DNA of 49,427 bases from Eubacteriales bacterium (GCA_021373115.1 JAJFTI010000038.1:1-49427), one strand, 5' to 3'. Counted from the stretch's first letter, positions 1-8,854 are shown. Notes: a model not told the origin generated them from the sequence alone. Numbers and translations are program-made.

Positions 1-107
1 GATCCGATACTACAATCAAATAAGGCCGCATTCGAGCCTCAGCGGGCGGTCGCCCGCTCCACAAACCGTGGTTCCAATCGCTGCCTAGAATTCCGAGTTT
101 ACTAACA

Positions 108-563
108 TTGCTCCTGGACCATAAATCGGGGGCAGATCAACTTGTTACTGCGAAACGTCGACTTACAACTGATTCAGCAGTGCGAATCGCCAAGATGTTT
201 CCGCCTGTTCGGTTTGAATGGTTAATGGGATATGACGATTTTAAAACCCTTGCTGATAAGAAAATTTCAGAACTCCGAAAGCCTATTAATGAAGGTAATT
301 TATTATTAGACGCAGTTACTATGATTGCTTATACAGCGGGATATGAAATTGTTTTGTTTGATAAAACTGAAGAATCGGGGCTTATCAACATTGATGATGC
401 GCTAAAAAATATCAAGGAGGGCTATAAAATATACCGTGGTGGAAAAATGGTTGCCACATGCAGTCTTGACCGATTTAATGGAACTGCCAATGAAATTTTC
501 GATTTTGCAAAATTTATGATACAAAAACTTGTTGGAGAGAGGGATGAAACTAGTGCAAAGTAA
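108..563 (+). CDS. HTH (XRE-like) regulator, partial or remnant
   Basis: The first ~45 residues resemble the end of a helix-turn-helix domain of phage/ICE repressors: a KRRLTTDSAVRIAKMF stretch followed by RFEWLMGYDDF, a common ending in such proteins. The rest (about 60-151) has no motif I recognise. The only visible start is a TTG at 108 with no ribosome site. The frame is open back to base 24 and stops at 21-23, so the normal N-terminus is missing or sits in another frame; the gene is probably truncated or frameshifted near the window edge. It overlaps the integrase start by 20 bp, so the two are likely co-transcribed. Base composition is clearly AT-richer than the chromosome to the right, as expected for element DNA. 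The HTH assignment is by pattern only. Confidence 0.5.
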   Translation: MLLDHKSGADQLVTAKRRLTTDSAVRIAKMFPPVRFEWLMGYDDFKTLADKKISELRKPINEGNLLLDAVTMIAYTAGYEIVLFDKTEESGLINIDDALKNIKEGYKIYRGGKMVATCSLDRFNGTANEIFDFAKFMIQKLVGERDETSAK

Positions 564-1716
564 TAAGCGTGCTGCAAAAGGACAGGGAAGTATCCGACAA
601 CGTGCCGATGGAACATTTGAAGGGCGTACCACAATCAACGGCGAAAGAAAGTCTTTTTATGGCGAAAAGCAATCCGATGTTGTGAAGGCAATGCGCACGG
701 CGAAAAAATCTGCTGACGATGGAGTATACTTCGAGCCAACACGCTTGACAGTTGGGAAGTGGCTAGAAACATGGATAAACGAGTATGTCGCATCCTCGGT
801 AAAGCCTCTGACACTCGCTGCGTATCAGTCGCAGATTCGAACGAATATTTCCCCTGCGCTAGGCAAGTTAAAGCTATCCGCACTGAATGCAACGCAGATT
901 CAGAAGTTTTATAACGACTTAACGCGTGTGAATGGATTGTCTGCAAAGACCGTGAAGAATGTACACGGGATTCTACATAAAGCCTTAGTAAAGGCTGTAG
1001 AGTTGCGCTATATTGGATATAATCCCGCCGATGCTTGCACATTGCCGCGCATAGAAAAAAAAGAAATACAACCGTTGACCGAAGCGGAAATGAAAGCGTT
1101 TCTCGCGGCAATATCAGAGGGCGAACGCTTTAAAGACCTATTTACCGTTGCACTCTTTACGGGAATGCGCGAGGGTGAAATTTGCGGTTTATCGTGGGAT
1201 AGCGTAGACTTTGAAAACGGTACTATAACAGTTCGTCAGCAACTTCAACGGGAAAAGATCAAAGGTGGCAGTTTTTACATTGCAAGCACAAAAAATGATA
1301 AAATCAGGAAAAACACACCCGCTCCATTTGTCATGACGATACTTAAAGAAGTTAAGCGAAAGCAAGCCGAAAACAGGTTGAAAGTAGGACGTGCTTGGGC
1401 TAACAAATGGGATCTTGTATTCGTTGATGAAATTGGCAACCATATGTTTCCTGATACGGTTTTAGGAAGGTTCAAAAGAGTTGCCGCGAAGATTGGCAAG
1501 CCGGAGGCACGTTTTCACGATTTGCGGCACACATACGCCGTAACAGCCTTGCAAGAGGGCGATGATATTAAGACAGTGCAAGTGAACCTCGGTCATGCAA
1601 CGGCATCATTTACGCTTGATGTTTATGGTCACGTATCTGAAAAAATGAGAAATGATTCAGCCGCAAGAATGGAAAATTTCATAAAAAGTATATCGCCCAA
1701 TAGTTATAAGGGGTAA
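544..1716 (+). CDS. tyrosine-recombinase integrase (Tn916/phage type)
   Basis: Site-specific recombinase of 390 residues. Residues ~10-60 look like the AP2-like arm-binding domain (GSIRQRADGTFEGR). A SAM-like core-binding domain spans ~70-165, and the catalytic domain follows with Arg in TGMREGE (R209), Lys near 250, HDLRH (H325, R328), LGHA (H351) and the Tyr nucleophile in DVYGH (Y361); all catalytic positions are present, so it is probably active. The ATG at 544 is preferred because GGAGAGAGGG lies directly upstream; TTG codons at 529 and 532 are alternatives. The gene stops 70 bp before the 3' end of a tRNA-Leu and reads toward it, the usual layout at one end of an element integrated in a tRNA gene. 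Low G+C supports a foreign origin. Confidence 0.95.
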   Translation: MKLVQSNKRAAKGQGSIRQRADGTFEGRTTINGERKSFYGEKQSDVVKAMRTAKKSADDGVYFEPTRLTVGKWLETWINEYVASSVKPLTLAAYQSQIRTNISPALGKLKLSALNATQIQKFYNDLTRVNGLSAKTVKNVHGILHKALVKAVELRYIGYNPADACTLPRIEKKEIQPLTEAEMKAFLAAISEGERFKDLFTVALFTGMREGEICGLSWDSVDFENGTITVRQQLQREKIKGGSFYIASTKNDKIRKNTPAPFVMTILKEVKRKQAENRLKVGRAWANKWDLVFVDEIGNHMFPDTVLGRFKRVAAKIGKPEARFHDLRHTYAVTALQEGDDIKTVQVNLGHATASFTLDVYGHVSEKMRNDSAARMENFIKSISPNSYKG

Positions 1717-1747
1717 AACAAGGGGTATTCGCAAATATTCACACAAG

Positions 1748-1784
1748 AAAAAAGCCCGAAACGTCAATGTTTACGGGCTTTTCT
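1748..1784. terminator. bidirectional terminator between integrase and tRNA-Leu
   Basis: A stem of AAAAGCCCG and AAAC pairs with GTTT and CGGGCTTTT across a short loop, with one bulged base. There is an A-run on the left and a T-run on the right, so it can stop the integrase transcript and, in the other direction, the tRNA transcript. Confidence 0.75.
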
Positions 1785-1786
1785 AG

Positions 1787-1869
1787 TGGTGCGACCGGAG
1801 GGATTTGAACCCTCAAGGTTTCCCCGACGGATTTTAAGTCCGTTGTGTATGCCGTTCCACCACGGTCGC
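1787..1869 (-). tRNA. tRNA-Leu, anticodon UAA, CCA encoded
   Basis: On the minus strand the acceptor stem GCGACCG pairs with CGGTCGC, followed by discriminator A and an encoded CCA. The anticodon stem ACGGA/TCCGT encloses the loop CTTAAAA, giving anticodon UAA. The T arm carries GGTTCAAATCC, and an extended variable arm (about 1811-1822) is typical of class II leucine tRNAs. The 3' end faces the integrase, so it is the probable attachment site of the element to its left. Confidence 0.93.
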
Positions 1870-1878
1870 AACTAAGTT

Positions 1879-1906
1879 ATTGTACCACGCAGGAAGGGAA
1901 TGTCAA
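1879..1906 (-). promoter_or_regulatory. promoter of tRNA-Leu
   Basis: Minus strand TTGACA (1901-1906), 16 bp spacer ending in TGG, and TACAAT (1879-1884), ending 9 bp before the tRNA 5' end. Confidence 0.7.
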
Positions 1907-1937
1907 TTCTTGCCTTCCTATGAAATTCAAATTCGAA

Positions 1938-2510
1938 CTATATAAAAATCCCCATCAGCCAGCCCGCGATTCCGCCTGCGAGAAAGAAGAAAACGGGGTG
2001 CAGCTTCTTTACCTTGGGCACGAACAAAAGTCCCAGCAGTACGGCGAACAGCGCGACATTCTTCCATTCGAATGCCTGTATTAACCCGCCCGCAAGCGTG
2101 CCTTTCAGCAGCGCGGCCTGAATGACGGACCACGCGGCGGCAGCAATCAGCCCGGTGACCGCCGGGCGCAGCGTGGAGAACAGGGAATCGACCAGCAGGT
2201 TCTGCCGGTGCTTCTCCAGCGCGCGCGCGAGCAGTGAAACGAGTATGAACGAGGGCAGCACCAGCGCGAATGTAGCCAGAATCGCGCCGGGCATTCCAGC
2301 GGCGCTGTAACCCGCGAACGTTGCCGCGTTAACGCCGACCGGACCGGGCGTTGCCTCCGCGATGGCCGCGATATCCGCGAGCTGGAGCGAACCGAACCAA
2401 GCGGGATACCGCTCCATGATCTTCTGTAAAAAAGGCAGTGTGGAATAACCGCCGCCAACGGCGAACAGGCCGGTTTGAAAGAATTCCCAAAACAACAGAA
2501 GATACGTCAT
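1938..2510 (-). CDS. chromate transporter family, half-size subunit B
   Basis: 190-residue membrane protein of the ChrA (chromate ion transporter) family, with the family-typical opening FFQTGLFAVGGGYSTLPFLQ and the EATPGPVGVNAATFAGY motif. In proteobacteria ChrA is one long protein with two homologous halves; here, as in many Firmicutes, the halves are separate genes. The ATG at 2508-2510 overlaps the TGA of the upstream half (ATGA), so the two are translationally coupled and probably work as a heterodimer. The actual substrate in Firmicutes homologues is rarely shown, so chromate is a family label rather than a demonstrated function. Confidence 0.9.
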   Translation of the reverse strand: MTYLLLFWEFFQTGLFAVGGGYSTLPFLQKIMERYPAWFGSLQLADIAAIAEATPGPVGVNAATFAGYSAAGMPGAILATFALVLPSFILVSLLARALEKHRQNLLVDSLFSTLRPAVTGLIAAAAWSVIQAALLKGTLAGGLIQAFEWKNVALFAVLLGLLFVPKVKKLHPVFFFLAGGIAGWLMGIFI

Positions 2511-3040
2511 CTGCGTACCCCCCAGAGAACGAACCCGACGATTATCGCCAGCAACACGACGAAAACGGGGGAGAGATGCAGCAGCGCGATGATGACAAAG
2601 CCGGCGGCACAGAGCGCGATACCGAGCCAGTTCTTCACGTTGGAGCGGACAAGCTGGATCACGGCGTTCGTAATGACCGCCGCAACCGCCACGCGGACGC
2701 CATTGAAAATACTCACCATCGTGGGGCTGTTCCAGAACTGCATGAGCACGGTCGCTACGAGCAGAATCGCGACGACCGGCGCTGCGATGACGCCGAGTAC
2801 GGCCGCCGCCGCGCCGCCCCATCCGCCGCGTTTTTGCCCGACGAACGCCGCGGTATTTACCGCGATGACTCCGGGAACGCACTGAGAGAGCGCGTATGCG
2901 TCCATCAATTCATCTTCCGTAATCCATGCGCGGCGTTCAACGACCTCCCGCAACAACAGCGGCAGCATAGTATAGCCGCTGCCAAACATAAGCGCGCCGA
3001 TTTTCAGAAACGAGACAAAAAGTTCCAGGACATTCTTCAT
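2507..3040 (-). CDS. chromate transporter family, half-size subunit A
   Basis: 177-residue partner of the previous gene. It opens with the same pattern (FLKIGALMFGSGYTMLPLL) and has SQCVPGVIAVNTAAFVGQKRGG, the counterpart of the glycine/proline signature of this family, followed by hydrophobic segments. The start is the ATG at 3040, with AGGAG about 15 bases upstream, slightly far. It lies 53 bp downstream of the PIG-V-like gene and may be the tail of the nfeD-floA transcript; no terminator is visible in between. Confidence 0.9.
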   Translation of the reverse strand: MKNVLELFVSFLKIGALMFGSGYTMLPLLLREVVERRAWITEDELMDAYALSQCVPGVIAVNTAAFVGQKRGGWGGAAAAVLGVIAAPVVAILLVATVLMQFWNSPTMVSIFNGVRVAVAAVITNAVIQLVRSNVKNWLGIALCAAGFVIIALLHLSPVFVVLLAIIVGFVLWGVRR

Positions 3041-3093
3041 ATTGAAACGATCTTGCTCCTATCATCTGCCAGGCGAACGGTGCATGAGAAATC

Positions 3094-4518
3094 TTAGTAG
3101 ACGTACCATTGGTTCACAAAAGCAATCAAGTACAAAACGAATAACACGATGCAGATGGCGGTTGCGAGCCGATCCACCCACTTTTTTTGCGTCAGCGCGC
3201 CGAGCGCGAGGGCAAGCGGATACGCCGCCGTGAGGTAACGCGGCGCGGAAAGCAACCAGGTTGCTCCCATGCAAACCGCATAATATGCCAGGAAATACGC
3301 GACATTCGAGGCGCGTAGTTTGTTCTGCGCCGCGGTTACGATGCCGAGGGAAGCCAGAAGCGAAACGATGCTGGGAATCCAAAGTCCCCAGAGCATCTGC
3401 GTATTATCCGAAAAATTCGTGGTCGCGTTTTGCACGATGGTCGCCATCGAACAAAAGAACCAGCCGAGTTGCTGATGCCAGTGCTCGCGCTGATAGGTCA
3501 GGAACATCAGCGCGTTGCCCGTAACGCGATCGTTTATATACAGATAGGCCAGAAACCCTGCGGGAATCAGCAGCAGAGACAGCAGGTTTGCCGCCGTTTT
3601 CCGTTTCCAGCGTAGATCGGCCGGTTTGCGGCCAAGATGCAGCACCCTCTCTCGAATGATCTCGCCGACCAATTCGAATAGAACGGGAACCAGGACGAGG
3701 ATGCCGGGCATGCGCGTAAACGCCGCCAAGAATCCGAACACTCCCGCAAGCGGGTAGAGACGTTTGCGCGCCGCGTACACGCAGGCAACGGAGAGCAGCA
3801 GAAACAGGCTGTCCGAAAGCGGCGCGGAGAAGAGGAACGACGCGGGCAGGATGCAAAGGTATTTCAGCGCGCGTAAAGCGCTTTTGCGATCGGTGTCCAG
3901 GAGCGCCAGCTCATAAAACAGATAGGCCGCGCCGACCCAGCAAAGGTTGGAAACCAGCAGTCCGCTGACGAGGTAATTACGGAACACGGCCGCAAAAGCC
4001 CTTACAAGCGCTGGATACAGCGGAAAGAAAACAATCAGCAGGCGGTCGTCGCCGGTGTTGACGTAGCCGTGTTCCGCAATGTTCAGGTAGTGCTGGCTGT
4101 CCGTGCCGAGCTGGTTCCAAAGGTCGAGATGATCAAACAGGCCTCCGGTATAACCCGCCTGCAAGAGCGAGATCAGATACGCCAGCAGAAACAGGAACAC
4201 GCGAAACAGCGCCAGATAGAGAACAAGCTGCAGAATCGGATGCATGCGGCTTTTGCGCGCGCTGCGCCGCCCCTCTTCGGGGCGCTCGGGAAGCCATGGC
4301 TTTTTGCTCCAAGCCGCCATCCACTGCGGGATAAAACGGATGCCCGCCAGCGCGAAGAGGAATGCGACGATGGCCGCGGCGAAAACGGCAAGCGGGTTTT
4401 TCGGCGCCGAGGTAAGCACCCACTCGGCAAACGCCGAGAACAATACAATCAAGGGTACCGATGTAAACAGTACCCTTTTCCAGAATGTAATTTCTTCCTG
4501 CGTGGAATTCAAACGCAT
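3094..4518 (-). CDS. PIG-V-like integral membrane mannosyltransferase
   Basis: 474 residues, polytopic membrane protein with about ten hydrophobic segments. Two loop motifs match the bacterial relatives of GPI mannosyltransferase II (PIG-V, PF04188): GTDSQHYLNIAEHGY near residue 140 and VFFPLYPALVRAF near 170. In eukaryotes this family transfers mannose from a lipid-linked donor; in Bacillota and actinobacteria homologues are presumed to glycosylate envelope lipids or proteins. The soluble stretch ~70-90 is basic and cytoplasmic. The start codon lies 3 bp after the stop of the upstream gene, whose last codons supply a GGGAG ribosome site, so translation is coupled to the flotillin cluster. 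Substrate unknown. Confidence 0.75.
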   Translation of the reverse strand: MRLNSTQEEITFWKRVLFTSVPLIVLFSAFAEWVLTSAPKNPLAVFAAAIVAFLFALAGIRFIPQWMAAWSKKPWLPERPEEGRRSARKSRMHPILQLVLYLALFRVFLFLLAYLISLLQAGYTGGLFDHLDLWNQLGTDSQHYLNIAEHGYVNTGDDRLLIVFFPLYPALVRAFAAVFRNYLVSGLLVSNLCWVGAAYLFYELALLDTDRKSALRALKYLCILPASFLFSAPLSDSLFLLLSVACVYAARKRLYPLAGVFGFLAAFTRMPGILVLVPVLFELVGEIIRERVLHLGRKPADLRWKRKTAANLLSLLLIPAGFLAYLYINDRVTGNALMFLTYQREHWHQQLGWFFCSMATIVQNATTNFSDNTQMLWGLWIPSIVSLLASLGIVTAAQNKLRASNVAYFLAYYAVCMGATWLLSAPRYLTAAYPLALALGALTQKKWVDRLATAICIVLFVLYLIAFVNQWYVY

Positions 4519-4521
4519 TCG

Positions 4522-5103
4522 TTACTCCCGCAGCGCGAGGCAGGGACCCAGAATTTCAGCCATAACAAGACCGCTTCGCGCATCCGCCGGATTCCAGACA
4601 AACGCGCTGTCAGCGGAAACAGCCGCAGCGACGGAAGGCGCCGGCTGTGTCGCGGGCGCTTTCTCCGGCGGACAGGAGGTATCAACGCCGCTCAAGCTCG
4701 TTTCCTGATGTGCATGGCCGGAGACGCCGCTGGGCGTAACCTCATGATCCACGGAAACGTTCAACTGTGTCAGCGAACTCTGCACGGTCTTGAGCGTGGT
4801 CGCAACCTCGTGTGCCTCTTCGCCTTCGAAGACCGGGCCGTCCCGACCCTCCAGCGAACCCCAGCCCTCACCCGAGGATGGGGTCCGGGAACTGGACGTG
4901 CCAACGTTCGGGGTCAGCGGCGAGGTGCGAACGGGCTGCGCAACGCTTCGTGCGCGCTCAACTTGCTGCAGGGGGGCCTGCGCGGCGCGCTGACGCGCCA
5001 GGCGCTCGCGCTCGGCCTGCTCCTTCGCTTGCTTTTGTTTCGATTTTACCAGCACTGGGATCACGACCCAGACAATGGCGAGGATGATCAGTACGGTTTC
5101 CAT
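4522..5103 (-). CDS. small membrane-anchored protein following floA, unknown function
   Basis: 193 residues. One N-terminal membrane helix (METVLIILAIVWVVIPVLV) is followed by a charged, Gln/Arg-rich segment (~22-55) that may be a short coiled coil. Then comes a long low-complexity Ser/Thr/Pro/Glu region (~58-155), and a short conserved-looking tail, WNPADARSGLVMAEILGPC, at the C-terminus. The tail resembles the end of uncharacterised proteins that I recall near floA in Clostridia. The gene starts 7 bp after floA's stop and overlaps no other gene. A role as a FloA membrane-domain partner is inferred from position only. Confidence 0.7.
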   Translation of the reverse strand: METVLIILAIVWVVIPVLVKSKQKQAKEQAERERLARQRAAQAPLQQVERARSVAQPVRTSPLTPNVGTSSSRTPSSGEGWGSLEGRDGPVFEGEEAHEVATTLKTVQSSLTQLNVSVDHEVTPSGVSGHAHQETSLSGVDTSCPPEKAPATQPAPSVAAAVSADSAFVWNPADARSGLVMAEILGPCLALRE

Positions 5104-5109
5104 AGCGGT

Positions 5110-6090
5110 TTACTTCTTGTTTTCGGTCGTGGCAGGTTTGGTGCCCTTTCCGATGGCATTACGCATCTCGGTGTCGGACTGCACGTTCTGCATCCGGTAG
5201 TAGTCCATCACGCCGAGGTGCCCGTCGCGGAACGCCTGCGCCATGGCCTTCGGCACTTCCGCTTCCGCTTCGATGACGCGTGCGCGCATGCCGGCGACTG
5301 CGGCAATGTTTTCCTGCTCTTGGGCGACCGCCATTGCGCGGCGCTCTTCGGCCTTTGCCTGTGATATGCGCTTGTCCGCCTCGGCCTGGTCGATCTGCAG
5401 CTGGGCACCGACGTTGCGGCCAACGTCCACGTCCGCGATGTCGATCGAGAGAATCTCAAACGCGGTGCCCGCGTCGAGACCCTTGTCCAGAACGGTGTGG
5501 GAAATGCGATCCGGGTTCTCCAGAACGTCCTTATAGCTCTTGCTGGAACCGACGGTGGTGACGATGCCCTCGCCGATACGGGCGATAATCGTTTCCTCGC
5601 CTGCGCCGCCGACGAGACGGTCGATGTTCGCGCGGACGGTGACGCGCGCTTTGGCGCGCAGCTCAATGCCGTCCATCGCGACCGCGGCGATGATCGGGGT
5701 TTCAATGACCTTCGGGTTGACGCTCATCTGAACGGCGTTGAGTACGTCGCGTCCGGCAAGGTCGATGGCGCAGCTCTGTTCAAAGCCGAGCGGAATGCCC
5801 GCGCGCTGCGCTGCGATGAGGGCGTTGACAACGCGATCCACATTGCCGCCCGCAAGGTAATGTGCCTCGAGTTTGTTGATGGAGACCTCAAGGCCGGCTT
5901 TCGTGGCCTTGATCATGGGGTTCACGATGCGGCTCGGAACAACCTTACGCACGCGCATACCGACGAGCTGGAAGATACCGATCTTCACGCCGGAAGCACG
6001 GGCGGAAATCCAGAGCCCAAGCGGGACGAAACTGAAGAACAGCACAAGGAAGATGAACGCAAGAATGATGATCAAAATAGTTCCAAACAT
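5110..6090 (-). CDS. floA: flotillin-like protein FloA
   Basis: 326 residues, the usual length of the FloA family (SPFH/band 7). A hydrophobic membrane-associated N-terminus (~1-28) is followed by the SPFH region ([37 protein letters not shown]) and a C-terminal coiled coil rich in Ala, Glu and Gln ([23 protein letters not shown], about 235-290). FloA organises functional membrane microdomains and stabilises secretion and signalling complexes. An AAGGAGGCATTT ribosome site lies just before the ATG. It sits 95 bp after nfeD, the standard partner arrangement (compare B. subtilis yqeZ-yqfA). Confidence 0.96.
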   Translation of the reverse strand: MFGTILIIILAFIFLVLFFSFVPLGLWISARASGVKIGIFQLVGMRVRKVVPSRIVNPMIKATKAGLEVSINKLEAHYLAGGNVDRVVNALIAAQRAGIPLGFEQSCAIDLAGRDVLNAVQMSVNPKVIETPIIAAVAMDGIELRAKARVTVRANIDRLVGGAGEETIIARIGEGIVTTVGSSKSYKDVLENPDRISHTVLDKGLDAGTAFEILSIDIADVDVGRNVGAQLQIDQAEADKRISQAKAEERRAMAVAQEQENIAAVAGMRARVIEAEAEVPKAMAQAFRDGHLGVMDYYRMQNVQSDTEMRNAIGKGTKPATTENKK

Positions 6091-6185
6091 AAATGCCTCC
6101 TTAAAAAATCAGGATTCGAACGGGGGTTGGTTAAACGGGCTCAATTTGGAATCCGCGCAAAACGAAAGCAGTTCTTTCGCTCGCT

Positions 6186-6698
6186 TTATTCCGCCGACTT
6201 GTTCACGAGAATATGCATGCCCTGCGCCTGAACAACGGTGACACGGCTGCCCTTCGGAATGAATTCACCCGCGGTGGTGACGTCGATTCGCTTGCCGTCG
6301 ATCTCGGCAATACCTGCCGGACGCAGAATTGTGACCGCGATGCCGGACTTGCCGACGAGCTCCGACTTGGCGGTTGCGACTTCGGGAACGGAGGTTCCGT
6401 CGGACTGCTCGTGCAGCACGAGGAAGGATTTGGAAAGCCGCCCCTTCTGGAAGGAACGGATAATCCAGATCAGTCCCAGAATGATGATCAGCAGCGCGAT
6501 GGCGATGACATAGAGCGCCACGCGCGGGTTGCCCCAGCCGAGCTGCATGACCACGACGGCGATCAGCGCGAGTACGCCGGACACACCGGCTAACCCTATG
6601 CCGGGAAGGAACATTTCAATCACGAGAAGGACAAACCCAACGATCAGACAAATGAGCGTTGGGACAGCGGTCGGTCCGAGCATTTCGATGAAAGTCAT
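6186..6698 (-). CDS. nfeD: NfeD-family membrane protein
   Basis: 170 residues: about four membrane segments (~10-100; FVLLVIEMFLPGIGLAGVSG is typical), then a C-terminal OB-fold domain (~115-168) with GKSGIAVTILRPAGIAEIDGKR and GSRVTVVQ. This is the short NfeD1b form, lacking the N-terminal ClpP-like protease. NfeD proteins are encoded next to stomatin/flotillin genes and are thought to act with them in the membrane, which fits floA downstream. AGGAGG precedes the ATG at a good distance. A TGGTATAAT -10 lies about 33 bp upstream, so the floA cluster probably starts here. Confidence 0.95.
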   Translation of the reverse strand: MTFIEMLGPTAVPTLICLIVGFVLLVIEMFLPGIGLAGVSGVLALIAVVVMQLGWGNPRVALYVIAIALLIIILGLIWIIRSFQKGRLSKSFLVLHEQSDGTSVPEVATAKSELVGKSGIAVTILRPAGIAEIDGKRIDVTTAGEFIPKGSRVTVVQAQGMHILVNKSAE

Positions 6699-6730
6699 CT
6701 CGAATTACCTCCTATTGGAGCAATACCGAT

Positions 6731-6736
6731 ATTATA
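6731..6736 (-). promoter_or_regulatory. extended -10 element of the nfeD-floA transcript
   Basis: Minus strand TGGTATAAT upstream of the nfeD ribosome site. No good -35 is visible 17 bp further up, so it would rely on the TG extension. Confidence 0.5.
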
Positions 6737-6876
6737 CCATATGCAGCATTCGAAAAAATGAAATATTTGTATCGCGTGTGTTTCAAAACGTGCAGAAAGA
6801 CCGCCGAACAGAAAAAAGGAAACGTTTTTGCGGCAGGAACGGTTTCGCCGAATGAAAGAAAGGAGAAAGAACCGGA

Positions 6877-7563
6877 TCAGGTTTCGAAAAAGAGCAGGCA
6901 AATGAGGATATCGCGCCCCTCTTGCTGCATTTGATATGCGTAAAATGTGCAGCCGTCGGATTTCTGGGAATAATCGTCGTCCTCCGAGGAGATTTTCAAC
7001 GCTTCCTCCGTCCAGATGCGTACGCTCGCGCGCGAGAGCGCATCGTTGAGATCGCAGGCGGGCAGCAGGTCGGTTAATAACGTGCGTACCGCCTCTTCAC
7101 GCGCCGCGCGCGTCCGGTTCTCCGAATTTGCCAAGTATTGCTCAATCGCGGATTCGCTCTTCTCATCGTATTCCGGCGGAAGCTGGAACGCGAGCTCCAG
7201 CGAGGATACCGCACCGTAGTCCACGGTGTATTGCAGCGTCGTGGTCACGGGCGGACTCTCGCCATAGACGAGCGTCCAGAGACACGGATCATCCGGAGAG
7301 GCGGTTGCTTCAAACAGGCTGCTTGTGGAAAGATGCGCTGTAAATACGGATTCGGGAACGCCCTGCGCGCGCGGCGCCGCGCTTACGGCTGCCGCAGGGG
7401 AGGGACTCGCACTGGAAACGGTTACGGCACCCGCGGATTCCGCGGCGTCGGAAGGTTCCTTTGCATGCTCCGCGCGGGAGAGGAAGTAGATCGTCAACGC
7501 GCCGCCGACGATGAGCGCCAGAAATATCATGTTGAGCAGCTGCTTTTTCAGGAAACGCTTCAT
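6877..7563 (-). CDS. membrane-anchored extracytoplasmic protein, unknown
   Basis: 228 residues I do not recognise. A basic start and one hydrophobic helix (~11-29, LNMIFLALIVGGALTIYFL) form a signal anchor; there is no lipobox. An Ala/Ser/Pro-rich spacer (~38-70) leads into a probable folded extracellular domain (~72-228), including acidic helices (QLPPEYDEKSESAIEQYL) and the ending ILICLLFFET. The ATG at 7563 has GGAGTTGT just upstream. It is separated by 178 bp from nfeD and by a terminator from the glycosyltransferase upstream, so it may be a single-gene unit. Function unknown. Confidence 0.7.
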   Translation of the reverse strand: MKRFLKKQLLNMIFLALIVGGALTIYFLSRAEHAKEPSDAAESAGAVTVSSASPSPAAAVSAAPRAQGVPESVFTAHLSTSSLFEATASPDDPCLWTLVYGESPPVTTTLQYTVDYGAVSSLELAFQLPPEYDEKSESAIEQYLANSENRTRAAREEAVRTLLTDLLPACDLNDALSRASVRIWTEEALKISSEDDDYSQKSDGCTFYAYQMQQEGRDILICLLFFET

Positions 7564-7645
7564 ACAACTCCGGATAACGAAATAAGATTTTTATCATTAT
7601 AACGCGTAATTTCACGTAAAAAAAGCGAATTCACGTGTGATACTT

Positions 7646-7673
7646 GAAAAAGCCGGAATTTCTTCCGGCTTTG
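7646..7673 (-). terminator. terminator of the glycosyltransferase gene
   Basis: AAAGCCGGAA pairs with TTCCGGCTTT around a four-base loop, with a five-T run on the minus strand. Confidence 0.8.
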
Positions 7674-7717
7674 CGTTGGAATCTTTCGGTTGGCAGCAAA
7701 CGGGGAAAGCGGCCGAG

Positions 7718-8854
7718 CTATACGGTTGCGTCCGCCAGCGGCGGCCTGCCTTCCAGAATCCGCGCCGCAATATGCTCCGCCGCGTCCCGGCTCAGATACT
7801 GGCGCTGCGCTTCGAGCATACGCGCGCGCTGAGGCGCGTCCGCCGCGAGGCGGAGGGCGTTGTCCGCGGCGGAATCTTCGTTTGGCGCGACAATGCTCAT
7901 GCCGCGCTCCGCGAAGAACTGTGCGTTCCGCGTTTCCACGCCGGGAATTGGCGGCGTATGCACGATGGGAATCCCTTTGACCGCCGCCTCCGTACTGGAG
8001 ATGCCGCCGGGTTTCGTCAACAGCACGTCGCAGGCGTCCATATACAGCGGCACCTGCTCGGTAAACGGTATTGCCAGTACGCGAAGATCCTCGTTAAAGC
8101 GAGACGCCAGCGCGTTTTGCAGTCCGGCGTTTCGTCCTGTGAGAACCACGATACGCGCATCCCGGTTCTTCAGACGTTCCAGCAGCTTTCTTGTGAGTGT
8201 GACCGCGTCGCCGCAGCCTTCGCCGCCGGTCATAACCAGAAAGCAGGGCAGATTTGCGGGCAGATTCAGCAGCGCACGCGCGTCCGACCGCTCCTGACCG
8301 GTTCGATAATCGTCCCGGACGGGAATGCCAACGGGACAGAGACGATCCGCGCGGATGCCCCGGCGAATGAACTGGGACGATAAATCCGCGTGCGGCGTAA
8401 AAACCACGTCCAGATCCGTCTCCTCCAGAAACGGGATGCAGGTATAATCCGTTGAAACATAGTAGCAGCGTGTGGAAAGCGAATGCTTGCGCCTTAGATA
8501 CGTCAGCGCTTCTGCCGGAAACAGATGCGGGCAGACCGCCGCGTCGATCTCCTCCTCTTCCAGGTAGCGGTGGAGGTTTTCCGCATAGAGCGCGTTTGCG
8601 AAATAAACGGGGGATTTGCGCTTGTCCGAGCGGATGAACTCGCCCGCGGCATACATAAAACCGAACGCACGCGGCGTTTTCACCGCGATATCGACAAACG
8701 CGTTCGTAATGGCCTCGGAAACGTTGTCCCCGAGAAACGTCAGCGCGTCCAGCGTTTCGCAGAGGGCGCCGCGGGCTTCCAGAGCAAGGCGAACCGCCTG
8801 CGCGGCGGAATTATGCCCCTGCCCCGTACTGCAGGTTAATAGGACTGTTTTCAT
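7718..8854 (-). CDS. MGDG-synthase-like glycosyltransferase (GT28 fold)
   Basis: 378 residues. The N-terminal domain opens with MKTVLLTCSTGQGHNSAA, the glycine/His signature of the monogalactosyldiacylglycerol synthase N-domain (PF06925). The C-terminal domain has the GT-B donor-site motifs MTGGEGCGDA and LLTKPGGISSTEA. Relatives such as UgtP add sugars from UDP-sugar to diacylglycerol, giving glycolipids and the anchor for lipoteichoic acid. The ATG at 8854 (preceded by GGAAGGAAA) is chosen over an upstream start at 8893 that would add 13 atypical residues. The protein is probably peripheral on the inner membrane face. Sugar and acceptor cannot be read from the sequence. Confidence 0.87.
   Translation of the reverse strand: MKTVLLTCSTGQGHNSAAQAVRLALEARGALCETLDALTFLGDNVSEAITNAFVDIAVKTPRAFGFMYAAGEFIRSDKRKSPVYFANALYAENLHRYLEEEEIDAAVCPHLFPAEALTYLRRKHSLSTRCYYVSTDYTCIPFLEETDLDVVFTPHADLSSQFIRRGIRADRLCPVGIPVRDDYRTGQERSDARALLNLPANLPCFLVMTGGEGCGDAVTLTRKLLERLKNRDARIVVLTGRNAGLQNALASRFNEDLRVLAIPFTEQVPLYMDACDVLLTKPGGISSTEAAVKGIPIVHTPPIPGVETRNAQFFAERGMSIVAPNEDSAADNALRLAADAPQRARMLEAQRQYLSRDAAEHIAARILEGRPPLADATV

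Noticed and set aside
4069..5364. 431-codon plus-strand frame across the PIG-V, floA-partner and floA genes
   Set aside because: Crosses three convincing minus-strand genes and has no recognisable domain.
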